Shown one piece after another: positions 1-8,171 of a stretch of 64,000 bases of DNA. Source of the DNA: Stieleria mannarensis (lineage in GTDB: Bacteria; Planctomycetota; Planctomycetia; Pirellulales; Pirellulaceae); NCBI RefSeq assembly GCF_014154935.1, contig NZ_JACEHH010000012.1:62001-126000 (forward strand), in the 5' to 3' direction. Within the stretch, counting starts at the first letter, position 1. Every line of letters starts with the position of its first letter. The position numbers and the translations under genes were made by a program. The notes beneath the pieces are model-generated. The model was given only the letters and a program-made list of their open reading frames with translations. It searched no databases and had not been told where the DNA came from.

Positions 1-316
1 CGGTGCGTTTGCGAAATTCTTGCGGGTCGGTCGATTCGCCGATCTGCAAGGCTTCTTCGAACGATTCCACCGCTGCATCATACTGTTGATCCAGTGTGGT
101 GCGATGTCGATGCGCCAATTCGGAGACGACTTCGCCCCATTGCTTTTGGAATTCACGCACTTTGTCAACCCAAACGGATTGCGGCGAGGCAACGCCGGGC
201 CATAATGCAGTCCATTGGGCGATAGCTTCCTGTTGCATCTTGAGTCCGGCATCGGCAGCCTTCTTCATGTTTTCAAACACTTGATCGTACACGTTCGTTT
301 CTGTTTTCGCTGACAT
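1..316 (-). CDS. Phasin-like PHA granule protein (C-terminus cut by window edge)
   Basis: The reverse strand opens with ATG at 316 after a GAGGAG ribosome binding site and stays open for 105 codons to the window edge, so the C-terminus is missing. The product starts MSAKTETNVYDQVFENMKKA and is predicted to be all helical and amphipathic, with the pattern AxxAxLxxQQ..xWTxxWPG near residues 20-41 and a stretch DQQYDAAVESFEEAL further on. Phasins of this kind coat polyhydroxyalkanoate granules in the cytoplasm. The same QQ...WT..WPG pattern recurs at the N-terminus of the protein encoded at 944-2230. It is divergent from the PhaR-type regulator at 441, which in other bacteria represses phasin genes, so the 317-440 gap is the likely control region. 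The family call is an inference from composition, motif and context. Confidence 0.75.
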   Translation of the reverse strand, partial: MSAKTETNVYDQVFENMKKAADAGLKMQQEAIAQWTALWPGVASPQSVWVDKVREFQKQWGEVVSELAHRHRTTLDQQYDAAVESFEEALQIGESTDPQEFRKRT

Positions 317-440
317 TGCATTCGCTCCTCATTTAAGCGTCGGTTTCCAATCGGTGTCTGTCGGATCATAAATCGACGGACACTCTTGCAGCGTTTACGC
401 GTGCTGCACGTTCTAAAGTGGCTTTGCTATTCGGAGGATC

Positions 441-947
441 ATGGTTTTCATGACCGACCATCCCATCTTGATCAAGCGGTATCCCAATCGCCGCTACTAT
501 GCGAGTCACACCAGTAAGTATGTGTCGCTGAAGGACATCGAAGAGATGGTGATCAGCGGGCACACGGTGGAAATCCGCGACAGTCAGTCCGGTGAGGACA
601 TGACGCAAACGGTGTTGATTCAAATCATCATGGAGCGTCACCCCGATAAAATCTCGCTTTTCCCCTCGGAAATGTTGCATTTTGTCCTCCGGTCCAACGA
701 CTTGATGTCGGGGTTGCTGGGCGATTATTTCCGTCATTCGTTGGATTACCTTGATTACTTGCGGCGACACAATCCGGCCGCCGCGTCGCTGGCCCCGATG
801 CAATGGATCAAGGCCTGGCTGGACAACGTGTCGACTTCATCCAAACCCGATCCACAGCAATCGGCGTCGCCCGAATCCGCTCAACTGTCGCAACGGGTGA
901 AGCAACTCGAAGAGCGGATCGAACAACTCGAAGCGGGCGACGACTAA
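441..947 (+). CDS. phaR: PHA accumulation regulator, PhaR-type DNA-binding protein
   Basis: The product (168 residues) opens with KRYPNRRYYASHTSKYVSLKDIEEMV, which matches the PHB/PHA accumulation regulator DNA-binding domain (KKYxNRRLYxTxTSxYVTLxD...). A second conserved segment follows around residues 55-100, then a charged C-terminal coiled coil (QLSQRVKQLEERIEQLE). In characterised members the protein binds both PHA and the promoters of phasin genes, releasing the promoters when polymer is made. GGAGG at 433-437 lies 3 nt before the ATG at 441 and 12 nt before a second ATG at 450, so the start could be either. Its stop overlaps that of the convergent gene at 944-2230 by three bases. The neighbouring phasin and polymer genes fit the role. 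Confidence 0.88.
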   Translation: MVFMTDHPILIKRYPNRRYYASHTSKYVSLKDIEEMVISGHTVEIRDSQSGEDMTQTVLIQIIMERHPDKISLFPSEMLHFVLRSNDLMSGLLGDYFRHSLDYLDYLRRHNPAAASLAPMQWIKAWLDNVSTSSKPDPQQSASPESAQLSQRVKQLEERIEQLEAGDD

Positions 948-2230
948 GCCGGGCCGTGCCAGCCGGCGTCCGCCCACAGTTCACCGCTGACCGCCGAGTT
1001 GGAGATCATGAAGCAGATCGCGTCGGCGATTTCCTCCGGTTTGATCAGGCGTCGCAGTTGGGTGTAGGGCAGCACGTTCTTGTCCAAGAAGTCTTGTCCA
1101 AGCGCTCGGGCCATCGGCGTGTCGGTGAATCCGGGGTGGATGATGCCACAGCGGACGCCGTGGAAAATCGCTTCTTTGGTCAACGTCGCGGCGGCACCTT
1201 CCAGGCCCGCTTTGGCAACGGCATAGGAGATCTGTCCCTTGTTGCCTTGCGAGGAAACCGAACCGAGGAACACCACGACGCCTTGGACCGTTTCTTCGGG
1301 ATCCCAGCGTTTCAGACCACGTTGGCGGCGGTCTTCGGCGATCCGCGCGACCATCTCGATGCCCCAATAGATCGGAGCGATCAGATTCACCTCGGTGACT
1401 TGGCGGAACGTTTCGGTGGGATAGATTTGCGCCCGGCCGGTTTCTTTGTTGATCGTCACCGACAAAGCGTCACGGGTGATCCCCGCGGCCGGCACACAGA
1501 TCGTGACGATGCCATGCTTTTCCGCCGCTTCGTTGAAGACGCGTTTACGGAAGGCTTCGTCGGTCGTGTCGCCCAATTTGGCCTCGGCGACTTCTCGACC
1601 GGCCGCCTGGTTGATCGATTTGGCCAACTCTTGGACGCCGTCGCTGCGGTCGACCAGCATCACCGCTTTGGCGCCGCGGTTGGCCAATTCACGCGCCACC
1701 GCTTCGCCGATCCCGCTGGCGGCACCGGTCACGACGGCGACCTTTTCGCGGATGTTCTTGTAAACGCTCGGTGGCAGTTGGGGAGCTTCTTGCAAGTCGA
1801 GTTCGGGGGCTTTGGTAATCATCGTTGACGTTCCGTTTTCGTTGGGGTTGCTCGATTCGTTTGTCGGTTCGGCTGCAGGCGGTGTTGCTGATGCAGGGCG
1901 GTTCACGGGCACGACGCGCGCCGGCGAAGTTGTTTCTGCGTCGGTCTCTGGAGCGATCCCCAGCGCCGCATCCATCGCCGCCAGCGCGGTGTCGTAGCGC
2001 TCCATCGCTATCGCCTGTTGCGCTTTCACCGCTCGCAGGGCGGCCGCGGCGATCGGGTTGGAGAGCCCGCTCTCTTGATCGGTCATTGGGGCGACGGGCC
2101 GAGCCGTGAAGCCGGGCCAATAGCGCGTCCAACTCCGCAGCAAATCTTGCTGCAACCTGAGGTTGGCTTCCGTGGCTTGACGCATGCCCTGGAGCATCGA
2201 ATCAAGCACGTTGCCGTTGGTTGGTAACAT
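944..2230 (-). CDS. Phasin-like domain fused to a short-chain dehydrogenase/reductase
   Basis: A 428-residue protein with two parts. Residues 1-95 are helical and phasin-like (QATEANLRLQQDLLRSWTRY then WPG), resembling the phasin encoded at 1-316. A Pro/Ala/Thr/Asn-rich linker covers about 96-136. From about 160 comes an SDR domain: TGAASGIG at 168-175 for NAD(P) binding, CVPAAG in place of NNAG, and the active-site pattern FLGSVSS...SYAVAKAG. An SDR in this context would reduce a 3-ketoacyl-CoA or oxidise the hydroxyacyl-CoA, with the phasin part perhaps tethering it to the granule; that is inference. The start at 2230 follows GGAGG with an 8-nt spacer. An internal ATG at the linker end (MITKAPEL) has no good ribosome site, so the fusion is probably translated as one chain. 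It is divergent from the thiolase operon. Confidence 0.8.
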   Translation of the reverse strand: MLPTNGNVLDSMLQGMRQATEANLRLQQDLLRSWTRYWPGFTARPVAPMTDQESGLSNPIAAAALRAVKAQQAIAMERYDTALAAMDAALGIAPETDAETTSPARVVPVNRPASATPPAAEPTNESSNPNENGTSTMITKAPELDLQEAPQLPPSVYKNIREKVAVVTGAASGIGEAVARELANRGAKAVMLVDRSDGVQELAKSINQAAGREVAEAKLGDTTDEAFRKRVFNEAAEKHGIVTICVPAAGITRDALSVTINKETGRAQIYPTETFRQVTEVNLIAPIYWGIEMVARIAEDRRQRGLKRWDPEETVQGVVVFLGSVSSQGNKGQISYAVAKAGLEGAAATLTKEAIFHGVRCGIIHPGFTDTPMARALGQDFLDKNVLPYTQLRRLIKPEEIADAICFMISNSAVSGELWADAGWHGPA

Positions 2231-3094
2231 GGGGAATGCCTCCGAAAAACTGTGTGAACGTGCGACTGCCAGGCCGCGTGGGTGCCGGCAACGCCCGATT
2301 GCTGCGATTGCAGCATTGCCAGGTATGCAAAACTCATACCGTAGCGAAAACCAAGTAAAATCGCGGTTTTCGGGTAGCGCAATCGCATCAAAAGTGTGCG
2401 GGTGCACACCCGAGCGCGGCATTCCGCTCACCTTCGGGATCGGCCGGCGCTGGGGGTGGAGTTGATGCACGGGCCGCTCGCTTACGCTTCCCGCCGGCAT
2501 GGGATGCCAGCACGTGGCGTCAGCCAGTGGCGGGCGCTGGACGCGGGGTAACCCCCTGGGCCGCTCGCTTATCGGCCTGTTGATCTAATCAGCCGCACGG
2601 CGTTAGCCGCGGTTCTCGCCGCCGCAAAACCCGGGCTGGCGCCCATCGGCTAATCGTTAGCTGTTTCATTTCGACTAAATCAACAGGCCGTGACGCTTCC
2701 CGCTGGCATGGTGATGGTTGTCACGCAAACCGAGCGATAACGCACGAGCGAGACGGATCGGTATCGAAAGCGTTACGCAGACGCACAGTTCGTCTGGGAG
2801 ACGTCACCGCGCGCATTGCTGTTGCGTTGGAAAGGTAAGTGCGATGGGGCACGCAATTGCGCTTGGTTGCGCGTTTGTTGACGGTTGTTGTCTTTGTAAT
2901 TGCCCGTCCCTGTTTTCGAGATTGGGAAGCTTGGCGACCCCCAGGATTGGTATAGCGTTTGCTTAAGCTGACGCCACTGCCCACCGCAACGATGAATCAA
3001 CGGTGGTGGCCCATCAGGTGTCCTTGTTCCCGCAGTCGGTGCGAATTTTCAAGGCGCCGTATCAATCAATGTGTTGCAGAGGAGAGCCAGCGAG
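2231..3094. other. Long intergenic region with repeats, no supported gene
   Basis: This 864-base gap lies between two divergent transcription units, the phasin-SDR gene and the polymer operon, so it should contain both promoters. The open frames inside it are short, mutually overlapping and without family signatures. It holds the repeat-rich patch at 2471-2717 described separately. A GAGGAG-type ribosome site at 3078-3084 belongs to the thiolase gene at 3095. No convincing promoter hexamers could be assigned by eye. Confidence 0.6.
2471..2717. repeat. Patch of short direct and inverted repeats
   Basis: CGGCCTGTTGAT at 2573-2584 is exactly inverted as ATCAACAGGCCG at 2679-2690, enclosing a GC-rich segment. 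GGGCCGCTCGCTTA occurs directly repeated at 2471-2484 and 2558-2571. A longer similar phrase, ACGCTTCCCGCYGGCATGG, follows both the first direct copy (from about 2484) and the right inverted arm (from about 2693). The arrangement suggests a small non-coding mobile or REP-like element, or remnants of two copies of one. No coding capacity or transposase is present. Confidence 0.6.
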
Positions 3095-4276
3095 ATGACG
3101 CGTGAAGTGGTGGTACTCAGTGGCGTGCGAACTCCGATCGGAGGCTACGGCGGCAGCTTGAAAGACACAGCCCCGTGTGACCTGGCCGCCAAGTGTGTGA
3201 AGGAGGCGGTGAAGCGTTCGGGGGTCAAGCCGAATGATGTCGAACATGTGGTGTTTGGCAATATCATTCACACCGATGCGCACGATCATTACCTTGCCCG
3301 TGTCGCGGCGATCAACGGCGGGTTGCCGCATGAAACGCCCGCGTTGACCTTGAACCGACTTTGCGGCAGCGGGTTGCAAGCGGTGATCACGGCGGCCCAC
3401 GCGATCATGTTGGGGGATGCCGAAGTGGCGGTCGCCGGCGGTGCGGAGAACATGAGTCGTTCACCGTACAGTTCGGCCGCGATGCGGTTCGGTGCGCGGA
3501 TGAATGACACGGCGATGGTCGACATGATGGTCGGTGCGCTCAGCGACCCCTTTGACGATTGCCACATGGGCGTCACGGCGGAAAACGTTGCCAAGAAGTA
3601 TGGCATCTCGCGTGAGGATCAGGACGAATTGGCGGTGGAGAGCCACCGTCGAGCGGGCGCCGCGATCGATCACGGTTATTTCAAAGCCCAAATCGTCCCG
3701 ATCGACATCAAGGTCAAACGTGATGTCGTTCCCTTTGAGGTCGACGAAACGGTGCGTTACGGCGTGACCACGGAAAAATTGGCTCGACTGCCCACGGTGT
3801 TTGATCGTGAGGGCACAGTGACGCCCGGCAATGCGTCCAGCATCAACGACGCCGCGGCGGCATTGGTGTTGGCCGATCGCGAAGTTGCCGAGAGTCGCGG
3901 TTTGAAACCGATGGGCCGCTTGGTCGACTATGCCTATGCCGGCGTGGACCCCAAGTACATGGGGATGGGACCGGTGCCCGCGGTCCGCAAGCTGCTCGAA
4001 AAAACGGGCTTTGGACTCGACGACATCGACGTGTTTGAAGTCAACGAAGCATTCGCAGCACAGGCGATTGCGGTTTGTCGCGAATTGGACTTGCCGATGG
4101 ACCGCACCAATCCCAACGGCAGCGGCATTTCACTGGGACACCCGATCGGCGCGACCGGCGCGATCCTGGTGATCAAGGCGCTCTATGAACTCAATCGCAC
4201 CGGCAAGAAACGGGCCTTGGTGACGATGTGCATCGGCGGCGGTCAGGGGATCGCGGCGATCTTTGAACACATCTAA
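3095..4276 (+). CDS. phaA: Acetyl-CoA C-acetyltransferase (biosynthetic thiolase)
   Basis: A 393-residue type II thiolase, the usual length, that condenses two acyl-CoA units to acetoacetyl-CoA (or 3-ketovaleryl-CoA if propionyl-CoA is used), the first step of PHA synthesis. All catalytic motifs are visible: nucleophile Cys90 in LNRLCGSGLQAV, NEAFAAQ, the general base His in GISLGHPIGATGA, and the second Cys in MCIGGGQG. The ATG at 3095 follows GAGGAG with a suitable spacer; a GTG at 3071 would add eight residues of non-family sequence. It is the first gene of a long same-strand run and is followed 55 nt later by the reductase, the classic phaAB order. Substrate range (C4 only or also C5) cannot be read from sequence. 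Confidence 0.93.
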   Translation: MTREVVVLSGVRTPIGGYGGSLKDTAPCDLAAKCVKEAVKRSGVKPNDVEHVVFGNIIHTDAHDHYLARVAAINGGLPHETPALTLNRLCGSGLQAVITAAHAIMLGDAEVAVAGGAENMSRSPYSSAAMRFGARMNDTAMVDMMVGALSDPFDDCHMGVTAENVAKKYGISREDQDELAVESHRRAGAAIDHGYFKAQIVPIDIKVKRDVVPFEVDETVRYGVTTEKLARLPTVFDREGTVTPGNASSINDAAAALVLADREVAESRGLKPMGRLVDYAYAGVDPKYMGMGPVPAVRKLLEKTGFGLDDIDVFEVNEAFAAQAIAVCRELDLPMDRTNPNGSGISLGHPIGATGAILVIKALYELNRTGKKRALVTMCIGGGQGIAAIFEHI

Positions 4277-4331
4277 TCCGCGTGGCGACAATCATTCACT
4301 CAACACAGCAATTCAAACGGAGCAGACAACG

Positions 4332-5075
4332 ATGGGAAGGGTCGACGGAAGAACTGCATTAATCACCGGCGGGTCACGTGGAATCGGTCGCGCAATCGCG
4401 TTGGAGTTGGCGCGTGAGGGGGCCAAGGTCGCGATCAATTTTTCCAGCAACGAGGCCAAGGCGCAGGAGGTGGCCGATGAAATCGGTCGCGGCGGAGGCA
4501 CTTGCATTTTGGCGAAAGCCAACATCGGTGACCCGGCCGAAGCCCGGGCGATGGTGCAAAAGGTGGCCGACGAGTTCACTCATTTGGACATCTTGGTCAA
4601 CAACGCCGGGATCACTCGCGATGCGATGTTGCCGCGGATGACCGACCAGCAATGGATGGATGTGATCCAGACCAACCTGGGCGGTTGCTTTTTCTGCACC
4701 TCGGCGGCGATCCCGATCATGACCTCACAAAGCTATGGTCGGATCGTCAACATCAGTTCGATGAATGGTCAGGTGCCTGCGATCGGCCAGGCCAACTATA
4801 GCGCCAGCAAGGGTGGAATCATCGCGTTCACGCGAACGGCTGCCGCGGAGCTGGTGCATTCGGGAATCACGGTCAATGCGATCGCGCCGGGTTACACCGA
4901 CACGGACATGTTCGAAGCGGTCCCGCCGGTGATTCAAGCCAAGATCCGTGGCGGGATTCCGATGGGACGATTCGCCCACCCCGAAGAAATCGCCCATGCG
5001 GTGACCTTCCTGGTCGCCGACGGTGACTACATCACGGGGCAACAGATCAACGTCAACGGCGGTGCCTTCATGTAA
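4332..5075 (+). CDS. phaB: Acetoacetyl-CoA reductase (SDR family)
   Basis: A 247-residue classical SDR, the length of PhaB/FabG enzymes, reducing 3-ketoacyl-CoA to (R)-3-hydroxyacyl-CoA with NAD(P)H. It shows the Rossmann motif TGGSRGIG (12-19), NNAG at 90-93, catalytic Ser142/143 (NISSMNG), and Tyr156/Lys160 in NYSASKGG. NAIAPGYTDTDM and the C-terminal ITGQQINVNGG are typical of PhaB/FabG. Asn at 36 in NFSSN suggests NADPH preference, a weak indication. The ATG at 4332 follows GGAG. Placement directly after the thiolase and before the synthase supports PhaB over a fatty-acid FabG. Confidence 0.9.
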   Translation: MGRVDGRTALITGGSRGIGRAIALELAREGAKVAINFSSNEAKAQEVADEIGRGGGTCILAKANIGDPAEARAMVQKVADEFTHLDILVNNAGITRDAMLPRMTDQQWMDVIQTNLGGCFFCTSAAIPIMTSQSYGRIVNISSMNGQVPAIGQANYSASKGGIIAFTRTAAAELVHSGITVNAIAPGYTDTDMFEAVPPVIQAKIRGGIPMGRFAHPEEIAHAVTFLVADGDYITGQQINVNGGAFM

Positions 5076-5158
5076 CGCCGGCCGCGCCGGTGCCCGTCGG
5101 GTGCCGCGATCGAAGCCGTCTTATTCACGCAGTGAAAATAGGAGCTAGAGAAGAAACG

Positions 5159-5515
5159 ATGTCGCAATCCAAAGACAATCAAACATTTGACCCCTTCGAT
5201 CCGACGGGCATGCTGAAACAAATGCGCGATTCCAACATGGAATCGTGGTCGAAAATCATGACGGACTTCGTCAACACCGAGGCCTATGCCGAATCGACCG
5301 GCGCCATGCTGGACGCTTGGTTGACGACGTCCGGGCCGTTCCGCAAAGCCATGGAATCCGCCATGTCCCAGGCGATGGCCCAATTGAACATGCCCACTCG
5401 CGATGACATCACACGTCTGGCCGAACGTTTGACCAACATCGAAATGCGGTTGGACGACCTCGACGCGCAGTTGAGCGAAGGTGCCCGGTCCAACGACACG
5501 CAACCTACGAACTGA
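5159..5515 (+). CDS. Small PhaE-like/phasin-like PHA synthase partner
   Basis: A 118-residue, all-helical acidic protein with no signal peptide. Its N-terminal half has the pattern W(S)KIM.DFVNTEAYAESTGAMLDAWL, and its C-terminal half ends in PTRDDITRLAERLTNIEMRL, a predicted coiled coil. Class III PHA synthases consist of PhaC plus PhaE, whose C-terminus has a similar coiled coil. This protein lies 11 nt before a class III-sized PhaC, which makes it the probable small subunit or activator. It is much shorter than canonical PhaE (about 35-40 kDa), so a phasin-like assembly factor is the alternative. The start at 5159 follows GGAG at 5141 and AGAAG closer in. Confidence 0.65.
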   Translation: MSQSKDNQTFDPFDPTGMLKQMRDSNMESWSKIMTDFVNTEAYAESTGAMLDAWLTTSGPFRKAMESAMSQAMAQLNMPTRDDITRLAERLTNIEMRLDDLDAQLSEGARSNDTQPTN

Positions 5516-5526
5516 AGGGGATTGAA

Positions 5527-6636
5527 ATGACCACGAAAGAATCGACCCAAACGGTGGATGCCGGCATGCCTTCCTTCACCGAGGTTTGCCAAAACTGGCA
5601 CCGGGCCGCGGAAAATCTCGACCGATTCAACCGCATGCTGACCACCGACGCCAAGATCGCACAAACACCCAAAGAGGTCGTTTGGACTCTGAACAAGGCA
5701 AAACTCTACCACTACATCCCCGTCGTCCCCGAACAGGATCGCAAGCCGGTTCCGTTGTTCATGGTGTTTGCCATCATGAATCGCCCGCACGTGTTGGACC
5801 TGCGGCCGGGACACAGTTTTGTCGAGTACATGCTGCGGCACGGTTACGAGCTGTACCTGATGGACTGGGGCGAACCCGGCCCGGAAGACAAGAACATGTG
5901 CTTTGACGATTACGTGTTGGAGTACCTGCCGCGTGCGATTCGCAAATTCAAAAGCGTCTCGGGTGCCCAGGAGTTCAGCATGTTGGGTTGGTGCCTGGGC
6001 GCGCTGATCAGCACGATGTACGCCGCGCTACGGCCCGATGATGGTTTGAAAAATCTGTTGCTGTTGACGGCGCCGCTGGATTTCAGCGACCAAGAGGCCG
6101 GCGGGTTCACCCGCTGGTCCAGCAATCCGGCCTTCAATGCCGACACGATCGTCGAAAAAATGGGCAACGTCCCCGGCGAAATGATCGATTCGGGCGCAAA
6201 AATGCTCAAGCCGATCGAAAACTACTTCGGCAGCTACAGCATGCTGTGGGACAAGATCGAAAACCCCGGCACCGTGGAAGCCTGGCATGCGATGAACACC
6301 TGGGTCCGCGACATCATTCCGATGGCCGGCGGTGCTTACAAGCAATTGATCAACGAGTTCTACAAAGAGAACAAGTTGATGAAGGGCACGATGCAGTTGC
6401 GTGGGGAAACAGTGGATCTGAAGAAGTTGAAAGCGAACTTGTTGAACGTGATCGCCGAAGCCGATCACATCACGCCGCCGTGTCAGTCCGAGGCCGTGAT
6501 GGACGCGGTGGGCAGCGAGGACAAGGAAGTGCTGCGGGTGCGGGGCGGCCACATCGGCATCATGGCCGGCCGCGGAGCGGAGAAAAACACCTGGCCGCAC
6601 ATCGAAGCCTGGCTCGCCGAACGATCGGGTAGCTGA
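5527..6636 (+). CDS. phaC: Polyhydroxyalkanoate synthase, class III-sized PhaC
   Basis: A 369-residue alpha/beta-hydrolase polymerase that joins (R)-3-hydroxyacyl-CoA units into polyester at the granule surface. The lipase-like box G-W-C-L-G places the nucleophile at Cys156. The acid is the Asp in VIAEADHITPP and the base the His in VRGGHIGIMAG. The phrase YLMDWGEPGPEDKNM is typical of PhaC (..DWG.P...D). The length matches the class III/IV catalytic subunit (about 355-370) and not class I (about 590). It starts 11 nt after the PhaE-like gene with AGGGGA upstream, and its stop is separated by one base from the next ATG, so translation is probably coupled. Confidence 0.93.
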   Translation: MTTKESTQTVDAGMPSFTEVCQNWHRAAENLDRFNRMLTTDAKIAQTPKEVVWTLNKAKLYHYIPVVPEQDRKPVPLFMVFAIMNRPHVLDLRPGHSFVEYMLRHGYELYLMDWGEPGPEDKNMCFDDYVLEYLPRAIRKFKSVSGAQEFSMLGWCLGALISTMYAALRPDDGLKNLLLLTAPLDFSDQEAGGFTRWSSNPAFNADTIVEKMGNVPGEMIDSGAKMLKPIENYFGSYSMLWDKIENPGTVEAWHAMNTWVRDIIPMAGGAYKQLINEFYKENKLMKGTMQLRGETVDLKKLKANLLNVIAEADHITPPCQSEAVMDAVGSEDKEVLRVRGGHIGIMAGRGAEKNTWPHIEAWLAERSGS

Positions 6637-6637
6637 G

Positions 6638-8155
6638 ATGACGCCCCGTTGGGAATTCCTGCTCGACGAAGCCGCTTTCCAGTCGATCTTGCCTCCCCAG
6701 CACGCGCATTTTGCGCGTCCGATTCGGGAGGGGTTGGGGTTGTTTTTAAGCGGTTTGCCGGAACCGCAACAGCGCTCGATCCTGCGTGGGCAAGCGAAGT
6801 TGCCCGCATCGGCATCGTTCTCGCAGCGGTTGGGCATTCTGGCGCGAAGCTCGCCGGTGCTGCACAAGGTCGGCCAGATCCTGGCCCGCGACAAACGGTT
6901 GCCGCTGGAGCTGCGCGGGTATTTGAGTGAGTTGGAAAGTCTGGCCCCGTCGGTTTCCCAACAGGAAGTCGAGCGCGCGGTCGTGGATGAACTCGGGCCG
7001 ACCGATCGACTGGGCATCACGCTCGGGCCGGCGATCGCCGAGGCCAGCGTGGCGGTGGTGGTCCCGTTTGACTGTGATCGGACAGTTGGAGCGACGGCCG
7101 CAAGTGGCGTGATGAAGGTGCTGAAGCCTGGCATCGAGGAACAACTTGATCGAGAACTCAGCTTGCTGGTGCAGGTCGGTGAACAATTGGATCGACGCTG
7201 CGACGAATTGCAGATCCCCCAGCTGGATTATCGCGACGCGTTCACGCAAGCCCATGTCCGCTTGCTGGATGAAGTGCAGTTGGAAAATGAACAGCGGCAT
7301 TTGGTTCAAGCCAAGGCGTTCTTTGCCGACGAGCCGCGGGTTCAAATCCCCACCTTGCTGGAACACTGCACCAAGCGCGTCACCAGCATGGAACGTCTGA
7401 GCGGAGGCAAGGTGACCGAGCATGGGTTGTTTGCGAAACGTGAAAAACGACAGCTCGCCACGCTTGTCGGTGAAGCGTTGATCGCCGGACCGATCTTTTC
7501 CAAATCCGATCATCCGATCTTTCACGGCGATCCGCATGCGGGCAACCTGTTTTTGACCGATGAAGGTCGTCTGGGGATTCTGGATTGGAGTCTGGTCGGG
7601 CGATTGGGGGCCGACGTGCGTCGGACGGTGGTCCAGCTTTGTCTTTCGGCAATCCTGTTGGACGCCCGTGCGGTCGCCGCTCGGATGGCCGAGTTGGCCG
7701 TCCAGCCACCTGCCGATCCATCGGCGCTCAAAGCGGTGGCCGAGAAATGGGTCTGCAGTGTCCGCCGCGGTCAATTCCCCGGATTGAGTTGGATGGTTGC
7801 GATGCTGGACGAAGCGGTCCAACACGCCAAGTTACGGGTCAGCGATGAACTGATGTTGTTCCGCAAATCGTTGCTCGCGCTCGAAGGCGTCGTGACCGAT
7901 GTTGGTGAACGGACGGGCATCTTGGACCGGACCCTGAACACCGAATTCTTGCGGCACTTTGCGATCGAATTGCCGCAGCGTTGGTTGCACCCTCCTTTCT
8001 CGCGCAGTTTTGCCACGCGACTTTCCAATTTCGATATAACCCAAGCGATGTTCGCTGCTCCCGCCGCATTTACCAGTTTCCTTTCGGGGCATGCCCTCGA
8101 CGCGATCGAAAGTTGCCAAGGCAGATCATCAAACAATTTCAACGTCTCCCTTTAA
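6638..8155 (+). CDS. ABC1/UbiB-family atypical kinase-like protein
   Basis: A 505-residue protein with ABC1 (AarF/UbiB) hallmarks: the family-specific KxGQ motif (KVGQ, 77-80), VMKVLKPG near 158-165, the catalytic-loop equivalent FHGDPHAGNLF (about 295-305) and the metal-binding ILDWSLVG (Asp316). UbiB members are ATPases linked to isoprenoid-quinone synthesis and lipid metabolism. The gene lies one base after phaC and 16 nt before methylmalonyl-CoA epimerase, so it is co-transcribed with polymer genes. A local role in lipid or granule handling is an inference. The usual A-rich loop is replaced by AEASVAVVVPF, and the C-terminal membrane segments found in UbiB are not obvious. Confidence 0.78.
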   Translation: MTPRWEFLLDEAAFQSILPPQHAHFARPIREGLGLFLSGLPEPQQRSILRGQAKLPASASFSQRLGILARSSPVLHKVGQILARDKRLPLELRGYLSELESLAPSVSQQEVERAVVDELGPTDRLGITLGPAIAEASVAVVVPFDCDRTVGATAASGVMKVLKPGIEEQLDRELSLLVQVGEQLDRRCDELQIPQLDYRDAFTQAHVRLLDEVQLENEQRHLVQAKAFFADEPRVQIPTLLEHCTKRVTSMERLSGGKVTEHGLFAKREKRQLATLVGEALIAGPIFSKSDHPIFHGDPHAGNLFLTDEGRLGILDWSLVGRLGADVRRTVVQLCLSAILLDARAVAARMAELAVQPPADPSALKAVAEKWVCSVRRGQFPGLSWMVAMLDEAVQHAKLRVSDELMLFRKSLLALEGVVTDVGERTGILDRTLNTEFLRHFAIELPQRWLHPPFSRSFATRLSNFDITQAMFAAPAAFTSFLSGHALDAIESCQGRSSNNFNVSL

Positions 8156-8171
8156 CGAACGGACGAAAACA

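Noticed and set aside
803-1828. A forward open frame of 341 codons overlapping phaR and the phasin-SDR fusion
   Set aside because: Antisense to the SDR motifs, which are convincing on the other strand.
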